Assembly: GCA_958349055.1 (NCBI GenBank) | Contig: CATWBO010000028.1 | Span: 1 to 36,283 of the forward strand | Direction: 5' to 3' | Source: an uncultured bacterium | GTDB lineage: Bacteria > Actinomycetota > Coriobacteriia > Coriobacteriales > Coriobacteriaceae | DNA: 36,283 nucleotides | In this document: positions 32,691 through 36,283 of the stretch, one piece after another | Numbering within the stretch: position 1 is the stretch's first letter | Layout: each line of letters starts with the position of its first letter | Notes under the pieces: generated by a model | Database searches by the model: none | What the model was told of the DNA's origin: nothing | What the model saw: only the letters and a program-made list of their open reading frames with translations | Made by a program: the position numbers and the translations under genes

Positions 32691-32733
32691 AGCAATTTCG
32701 CGCATCCGCGCGCCGCACATCGAAAGGAACATC

Positions 32734-33375
32734 ATGTTCGATCAGTTCTACACCACGCTTGAGTCCCTGGGCATCGTGCCGGTCGTCGTGCTCGACAAGG
32801 TCGAGGACGCCGCTCCGCTCGCTCACGCCCTGATGGCCGCCGGCATGAAGTCTGCCGAGGTCACCTTCCGCACCGCTTGCGCCGCCGAGTGCATCGCCGC
32901 TATGGCCGAGGCCGAGCCCGAGATGTGTGTTGGCGCCGGCACCGTCCTGACCGTCGAGCAGGTCGAGCAGGCCCGCGCCGCCGGCGCCAAGTTCATCGTC
33001 TCCCCGGGTTATAACGAGGACGTCGTCAAGCACTGCATCGACATCGACCTGCCCGTGCTGCCCGGCACCGTGACTCCCTCCGAGGTCACCGCTGCCGTTA
33101 ACCTGGGCCTCAAGGTCACCAAGTTCTTCCCCGCGGCTCAGTACGGCGGCCTCAACACCATCAAGGCCCTCGCTGCTCCGTTTGTCGGTCACCGCTTTAT
33201 GCCCACCGGCGGCGTGAGCACCGCTAACGTCGAGGAGTACCTGAGCTCCTCCGCCATCATCGCCTGTGGTGGCACCTGGATGGTCAAGCCGGCCCTGTTC
33301 GCCGACGGCGACTTCTCCAAGGTCGAGCAGATCGCCCGCGAGGCCATGGACGTCGTCAAGAAGGTCCGCGCCTAA
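32734..33375 (+). CDS. kdgA: KDPG / 4-hydroxy-2-oxoglutarate aldolase
   Basis: A 213-residue class I aldolase that splits KDPG into pyruvate and glyceraldehyde 3-phosphate. The ATG at 32734 has AAAGGA upstream. The catalytic Glu42 (AEVTFRT), GAGTVLT and the Schiff-base Lys130 (VTKFFPA) are all present, and FMPTGGVS binds phosphate. Length and spacing match Eda/KdgA. With kdgK it completes the KDG branch used for uronates, pectin or glycosaminoglycan sugars. It is highly codon-biased. It is preceded by the structured RNA 32553-32690. Confidence 0.95.
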   Translation: MFDQFYTTLESLGIVPVVVLDKVEDAAPLAHALMAAGMKSAEVTFRTACAAECIAAMAEAEPEMCVGAGTVLTVEQVEQARAAGAKFIVSPGYNEDVVKHCIDIDLPVLPGTVTPSEVTAAVNLGLKVTKFFPAAQYGGLNTIKALAAPFVGHRFMPTGGVSTANVEEYLSSSAIIACGGTWMVKPALFADGDFSKVEQIAREAMDVVKKVRA

Positions 33376-33392
33376 TCCAGCTCTCTATCGTT

Positions 33393-33424
33393 GGGGGTGC
33401 GACCTAGACCGCACCCCCATTTTT
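33393..33424 (+). terminator. terminator of the kdgK-kdgA operon
   Basis: A perfect 9-bp stem, GGGGGTGCG with CGCACCCCC, then ATTTTTG, 18 bases after the kdgA stop. Confidence 0.95.
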
Positions 33425-33425
33425 G

Positions 33426-33524
33426 AAGCGGCTCGGAAGCGTGCCGTTTCCGTCACGGACAAGAACCGAAACCGTCTTGTATGCTGATAGAACGTGACGG
33501 AAGCGACACGCCCCCGAGCCGCTT
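33426..33524. repeat. 99-base imperfect palindrome
   Basis: Arms of about 32 bases begin AAGCGGCTCGG (33426) and end CCGAGCCGCTT (33524), with a few mismatches. An inner hairpin, ACAAGA/TCTTGT, stands in the loop near 33459-33480. It has no T-tail and no coding signal. Two-tier structure resembles the 10269-10368 element without sharing its sequence. Confidence 0.75.
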
Positions 33525-33577
33525 TGTTTTCCCTCGGCTGAATCTTTGCCCCAACATAGCCCTGAGTGCCAAAGCAA

Positions 33578-33641
33578 ATGCGGTGCCGTCTGGAGGAATC
33601 GACCCCTTGCTTCCGGTCTGTTCCTCCAAACGGCACCGCAT
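33578..33641. repeat. 64-base hairpin, terminator-like
   Basis: 21-base arms (33578-33598 with 33621-33641, starting ATGCGGTGCCGTCTGGAGG) pair with one mismatch around a 22-base loop, followed by CTTTT on plus. It may be a second terminator for the kdg operon. Confidence 0.75.
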
Positions 33642-33669
33642 CTTTTATGCCCCGGCCACGCCCCAACGC

Positions 33670-33736
33670 AGTTGCGGTGAAATAGGGACTGTTTGCGCCA
33701 CCTGGGCCGCAAAACAATCCCTATTTCACCGCAACT
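33670..33736 (-). repeat. repeat family C, copy 1, at the 3' end of the GntR gene
   Basis: A perfect 19-bp palindrome, AGTTGCGGTGAAATAGGGA with its complement, and a 29-base loop. It starts 15 bases after the GntR stop on the minus strand. The loop (GCGCCAC-TGG-CCGC) is shared with copy 2 at 34512-34586. Confidence 0.88.
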
Positions 33737-33750
33737 TATGAGGGGATAGA

Positions 33751-34443
33751 TTAGATGGACGAGCCTTTGGGCAGCTCGAAGTAGTCGGGGTGTAGGGCGA
33801 TAACCGGGCCCTGCTCCTCGGGCATTAGGTGCAGGTGTGTCTCCGCCAGATAACTCGCCGTATCGGTATCGCCCTCTTTAATGGCCTCAAGAATTCGACG
33901 ATGCTGCCGACGAATCGGCTCCCAATCCAAATCCTGCGACACGGCGCGCAGCCAGTTATACCGCTCAAAATGCGTGTTGACGCTCTTCATCCAATCCCAC
34001 AGCATGTGGCGACCGGCAATTTCAAAACACGTCTCGTGGAACAGGTTGTCCAGGTCAAAGAAGCGGCGCGTCTCGCTATGGTCGAGTGACTCGGACTCGG
34101 CGAGAATCTGCTCAAGCCGGTGCTTTTGCTCGGGCGTAGCAGCCGAGCAGCATTTGATCAGCACGCTTCTCTCGAGCTTTTCGCGCAGAAAGCAGGCGTT
34201 CTCGGCACGTTCCATGCTAATCTTTGAGACATAGGTGCCGCTCTTGGGGCGCGTTTCCACCAGCTCTTGCTCGCGCAGGCGCACAAAGGACTCGCGGATG
34301 GGCGTGCGCCCGATCCCCGTCTCCTTTTCCAGACCAATCGCCGAAAGGCGCGTGCCGGGCTTGAGCTCGGCATAAATGATCTTGGAGCGCAATGCGTTGT
34401 ATGCCTGGTCTTGCAGGCTCTGATAATGCTGGTGCTGTTCCAT
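33751..34443 (-). CDS. GntR family regulator, FadR subfamily
   Basis: A 230-residue regulator starting at the ATG at 34443 behind GAGGG. The N-terminal winged helix is typical (LKPGTRLSAIGLEKETGIGRTPIRESFVRLREQELVETRPKSG read in parts). The C-terminal all-helical FCD domain contains the metal or ligand-binding residues DLDNLFHETCFEIAGR and a later LAETHLHLM His segment. FadR-type regulators such as UxuR and ExuR respond to carboxylic acids and hexuronates, which fits its place between the kdg genes and the rest of the LacI regulon. Its site is not evident. Confidence 0.9.
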   Translation of the reverse strand: MEQHQHYQSLQDQAYNALRSKIIYAELKPGTRLSAIGLEKETGIGRTPIRESFVRLREQELVETRPKSGTYVSKISMERAENACFLREKLERSVLIKCCSAATPEQKHRLEQILAESESLDHSETRRFFDLDNLFHETCFEIAGRHMLWDWMKSVNTHFERYNWLRAVSQDLDWEPIRRQHRRILEAIKEGDTDTASYLAETHLHLMPEEQGPVIALHPDYFELPKGSSI

Positions 34444-34511
34444 AAAGCCCTCGGATAAGTCCTCGGTTAGCCAAATACCACCACGTAATACTATCGCATC
34501 CCCCGCCCCCT

Positions 34512-34586
34512 CATAAGTTGCGGTGGAATAGGGACTGATGGCGCCACTGGAGCCGCTAAACGGTCCGTATTTCACCGCAACTTATG
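34512..34586 (-). repeat. repeat family C, copy 2, at the 3' end of the HIT gene
   Basis: CATAAGTTGCGGTG and CACCGCAACTTATG are perfect outer arms; the inner part of the stem has two mismatches. It starts 15 bases after the HIT stop on the minus strand, the same distance as copy 1 from the GntR stop. Confidence 0.85.
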
Positions 34587-34600
34587 GGGGCGAAGGGGTT

Positions 34601-35035
34601 TTACAGGTTGGCGATGATTGCCTGGGCGATTTCGTCGTACTGAGCCGGCTCGAGCGTGACGCGACCGGGGTTCATGGCGAACACGTCGCCAAACTCAAAC
34701 GGATCGTCCTTGTACTTGGGGACGATATGCACATGCAGATGATGCATGGTGTCGCCGTAAGCACCAAAGTTGATCTTGTCGGGGTTGAACGCCTTGTGCA
34801 GCGCGGCGGCGACGTGGCGGACATCTGCCATAAAGGCGGCAGCATCCTCCTCGGACATGCAGGAGATGTCGTCGACGTGCTGCTTGGAGGCCACGATTAC
34901 GCGACCCTTGTGGCTCTGCTCCTTAAACAAGATGAGCTTGCTGGCGGGCAGGTCGAGCATGGGGATGCCAAAGGCATCGACGAGCGTGTTGTCAGTCCCG
35001 CACATGCAGTACGAGCAATCGGTGTGCTGTTCCAT
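34601..35035 (-). CDS. HIT-family nucleotide hydrolase or transferase
   Basis: A 144-residue cytoplasmic protein. The ATG at 35035 is preceded by AAAGGATCACT. The histidine triad is HLHVHIVP (His99, 101, 103), with the catalytic His central. The N-terminus has CSYCMC, a likely zinc-binding cluster of Hint/HinT-like proteins. Such enzymes cleave AMP-linked substrates, and the physiological substrate is unknown. Its upstream region carries an exact LacI-type operator (35143-35156) next to a CATACT -10, so it seems to belong to the KDG regulon although its role there is unclear. Confidence 0.9.
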   Translation of the reverse strand: MEQHTDCSYCMCGTDNTLVDAFGIPMLDLPASKLILFKEQSHKGRVIVASKQHVDDISCMSEEDAAAFMADVRHVAAALHKAFNPDKINFGAYGDTMHHLHVHIVPKYKDDPFEFGDVFAMNPGRVTLEPAQYDEIAQAIIANL

Positions 35036-35142
35036 AGTGATCCTTTCGATCCGGGTGAAAGCGTTCGCCGCAATGCGACCGACGGGCGCAACCAAGCTGC
35101 CCGGCAGTCCACGACGAACACACGATGCGCTCTCCAACCGTT

Positions 35143-35156
35143 GCGAAATCGGTTTC
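35143..35156 (-). promoter_or_regulatory. LacI-type operator upstream of the HIT gene
   Basis: The minus strand reads CGAAACCGATTTCG, identical to the sites at 31312 and 35270. A minus-strand CATACT (35163-35158) immediately precedes it and TTGGCG lies 15 bases further upstream, the same promoter-operator layout as at the other two sites. Confidence 0.7.
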
Positions 35157-35199
35157 GAGTATGTCCTTGCCATGATACCGCCAACGAGTTGTTGCGATT

Positions 35200-35215
35200 A
35201 GGTGAACGTTCACCT
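35200..35215. promoter_or_regulatory. perfect 16-base palindrome, operator of an unknown regulator
   Basis: AGGTGAACGTTCACCT is a perfect palindrome with no loop, 17 bases upstream of the -35 of the YczE-like gene. Continuous palindromes of this type are common as TetR-family sites. Confidence 0.5.
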
Positions 35216-35232
35216 TTTTATTATTTTTCTCT

Positions 35233-35259
35233 TTGCAAAAGGAATCCCGTGCGTATACT
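35233..35259 (+). promoter_or_regulatory. promoter of the YczE-like gene
   Basis: TTGCAA (35233-35238) and TATACT (35254-35259), 15 bases apart, exactly as at kdgK. Confidence 0.55.
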
Positions 35260-35269
35260 AAGGCTCAAA

Positions 35270-35283
35270 CGAAACCGATTTCG
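35270..35283 (+). promoter_or_regulatory. LacI-type operator upstream of the YczE-like gene
   Basis: CGAAACCGATTTCG, identical to the first kdgK operator and placed 10 bases after the -10 (11 at kdgK). Confidence 0.75.
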
Positions 35284-35288
35284 TTAAG

Positions 35289-35344
35289 CGTGAGCAATAG
35301 GATGCTAAGACGCACCCTACCATCTTTGCATCCTATTGCCCACG
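35289..35344 (+). ncRNA. leader hairpin with conserved GCACCCTACC loop, copy 2
   Basis: Outer stem CGTG/CACG and GCAATAGGATGC/GCATCCTATTGC with one mismatch between, then a T-T mismatch, inner AAGA/TCTT (35307-35310 with 35323-35326) and loop CGCACCCTACCA. The outer stem sequence is unrelated to that of copy 1, yet it is still paired. Confidence 0.75.
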
Positions 35345-35366
35345 TCCTGTCATTCGCTTTTCTCCC

Positions 35367-35498
35367 GTCTCGTTGGCCCTTCAGTCCCATTCCGGCACAG
35401 CGAGACATTTCCTAGACGACTGACCGTGGGGCCGGCTTTTCTGCTTTTACAGCAGTGCCTCCGATAACCCTCTTTTGCCGGCCCAGGTCAGCCTTTTT
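35367..35498 (+). ncRNA. candidate cis-regulatory RNA, copy 2
   Basis: P1 GTCTCGTTGGCC pairs with the complement ending CGAGAC (35367-35378 with 35394-35406, one bulge). Its loop has CAGTCCCATTCC (35382). CATTTCCTA (35406) and ACGACTG (35416) follow. The outer stem is CTGACC/GGTCAG (35420-35425 with 35486-35491), P2 GGCCGGC/GCCGGCC (35430-35436 with 35477-35483) and P3 CTGCT/AGCAG (35441-35455), then GTGCCTCCGATAACC (35455-35469). CCTTTTT follows the outer stem, so it could end transcription. The ATG is 29 bases further on. Confidence 0.8.
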
Positions 35499-35526
35499 CT
35501 TCACAACCGAAAGGACAGGTAGCAAC

Positions 35527-36207
35527 ATGCGACCGCTCATCATCATGAATGGCGAGAAGATCGATTGGTGCCATACCGTCATCAGAATGCTGATGTATCT
35601 GGCCGGTGTTGCGACGCTCGCCCTCGGCATGAGCATTCAGACCGCATCGGGTCTGGGCGTCGCCGCGCTTACCTGTTTTGCCACGACGCTGTCTATGCTC
35701 ACTGGCAAGACACTCGGCTTTTGGATCACCGCGACCTACGTCGCCTACATCGCCACACAGGCAGCCATCTTGCGCCGCGAGTTCCAGCCGCGCATTTTGC
35801 TCGAGCTCTTTTTCTCATCGCTGATCGGCGGCTTTACCGACTTCTTTATGGACGTTAACCCTCTGCACCCCACCGCGTTGCCGGCACAGGTTGCGACCAT
35901 GCTGCTCTCGCTTGCCATCACTGCGTTTGGTGTAAGCCTCGTCGTCAACATGGGAGTCGTTCCCAACGCGCCCGACGGTCTGGTGCAGGTCATTGCCGAA
36001 AAACTCAAACGCCGCTTTGGCGATGTGAAAGTCGTATTCGATTGCTCGCACGTCGCCGCTTCGCTCGCGCTGTCGCTGGTCTTTATGCACAACCTAGGCG
36101 GCTTTGGCGTCACGACCGCCATCTCCGCGCTGTTCCTGGGCCATGTCATCAACGTCGCCAATAAGCTATTCGCCCAGCGCTTTATCCGCGCGGCATTTGG
36201 AAAATAG
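35527..36207 (+). CDS. YczE/YitT-like integral membrane protein
   Basis: A 226-residue membrane protein with about five to six hydrophobic segments. The ATG at 35527 lies behind AAAGGACAGG; another Met eight codons on is possible. The opening (MLMYLAGVATLALGMSIQTASGLGVAALTC) with the Gly-rich GLG segment and the middle FGVSLVVNMGVVPNAPDGLVQVIAEKL are typical of the YczE/YyaS/YitT group. Its molecular role is not established. Control by the KDG-type operator and both RNA elements suggests a transport-related job in sugar-acid use, which is inference. Confidence 0.8.
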   Translation: MRPLIIMNGEKIDWCHTVIRMLMYLAGVATLALGMSIQTASGLGVAALTCFATTLSMLTGKTLGFWITATYVAYIATQAAILRREFQPRILLELFFSSLIGGFTDFFMDVNPLHPTALPAQVATMLLSLAITAFGVSLVVNMGVVPNAPDGLVQVIAEKLKRRFGDVKVVFDCSHVAASLALSLVFMHNLGGFGVTTAISALFLGHVINVANKLFAQRFIRAAFGK

Positions 36208-36283
36208 CACCACCGCAAGAACCCGCGAAGGTTGATTTCCGATCTCAGCCGAACACATTGAGCAGATGAGCCGTTCCCGCAGC
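36208..36283. other. window end
   Basis: 76 bases after the YczE-like stop; I see no gene and no strong hairpin. Confidence 0.4.

Larger units (their letters stand above)
32479..32733 (+). other. kdgK-kdgA intergenic leader
   Basis: 255 transcribed bases without a gene. It begins with a perfect 11-bp hairpin, GCGGGCTGCAG/CTGCAGCCCGC (32494-32533), with a C-rich 18-base loop and no T-run. The structured element 32553-32690 follows, and then the kdgA ribosome site. Confidence 0.6.
33376..33750. other. repeat-rich intergenic region between kdgA and the GntR gene
   Basis: 375 bases without a supported gene. Four palindromes follow one another: the kdgA terminator (33393-33424), a 99-base palindrome (33426-33524), a 64-base hairpin (33578-33641) and repeat family C (33670-33736). 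Several short frames across it only translate these repeats. Confidence 0.65.
35036..35526. other. divergent regulatory region between the HIT gene and the YczE-like gene
   Basis: 491 bases without a gene, dense with control elements: an operator for the HIT gene (35143-35156), a 16-base perfect palindrome (35200-35215), a promoter (35233-35259), a second operator (35270-35283), the conserved leader hairpin (35289-35344) and the structured RNA (35367-35498). Confidence 0.75.

Overview
The window looks like chromosomal DNA of a gut actinobacterium of the Coriobacteriia, most likely a Collinsella relative. This is an inference from GC-rich coding style, a GlnR-like regulator beside glnA, LPxTG-type pili, a KDG/KDPG sugar-acid locus and many palindromic 3'-end repeats. 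No database was searched. There is no rRNA, tRNA, CRISPR array or recognisable transposase.

Left part (1-7766): a minus-strand pilus operon. A large beta-helix adhesin with Spy0128/FctA-like domains comes first, then two backbone-type pilins with CnaB-like domains. The three sorting signals differ (LPLSG, MPSTG, LPLTG) and no sortase is in the window. The adhesin has a run of nine G just after its signal peptide. One G more or one G less brings a stop codon within 4 to 12 codons, so it is a strong phase-variation candidate.

Middle part (7767-29157): a HAD phosphatase; an MFS transporter; a MoaC-MobB fusion with moaA (molybdenum cofactor); a protein with an AbiEi-like N-terminus and a nuclease-like C-terminus; a heterodimeric ABC exporter pair with one degenerate ATP site; a divergent MATE exporter with its MerR/GyrI-like regulator and a MerR-type promoter; ligA; an HtrA-like protease; an AT-richer three-gene island for a secreted papain-like peptidase; and glnA followed by an orphan OmpR-type regulator. 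Most minus-strand genes end in one of a few repeated palindromes that probably act as terminators.

Right part (29291-36283): a HepT/MntA toxin-antitoxin pair whose nucleotidyltransferase carries an extra N-terminal RelB/DinJ-like domain, followed by a sugar-acid regulon. A LacI-family regulator is divergent from kdgK and kdgA. A GntR regulator, a HIT hydrolase and a YczE-like membrane protein follow. The LacI-type operator CGAAACCGATTTCG lies upstream of kdgK, of the YczE-like gene and of the HIT gene.

The most interesting signal is at RNA level inside this regulon. Two different structured elements each occur twice. The first is a leader hairpin whose stem changes completely while an inner AAGA/TCTT stem and the loop GCACCCTACC stay the same. 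The second is a roughly 135-nt element, upstream of kdgA and of the YczE-like gene, with invariant single-stranded blocks (CAGTCCCATTCC, CATTTCCTA, ACGACTG, GTGCCTCCGATAACC), fixed spacing and compensatory changes in its stems. Together they look like an undescribed cis-regulatory RNA system controlling KDG/KDPG metabolism.
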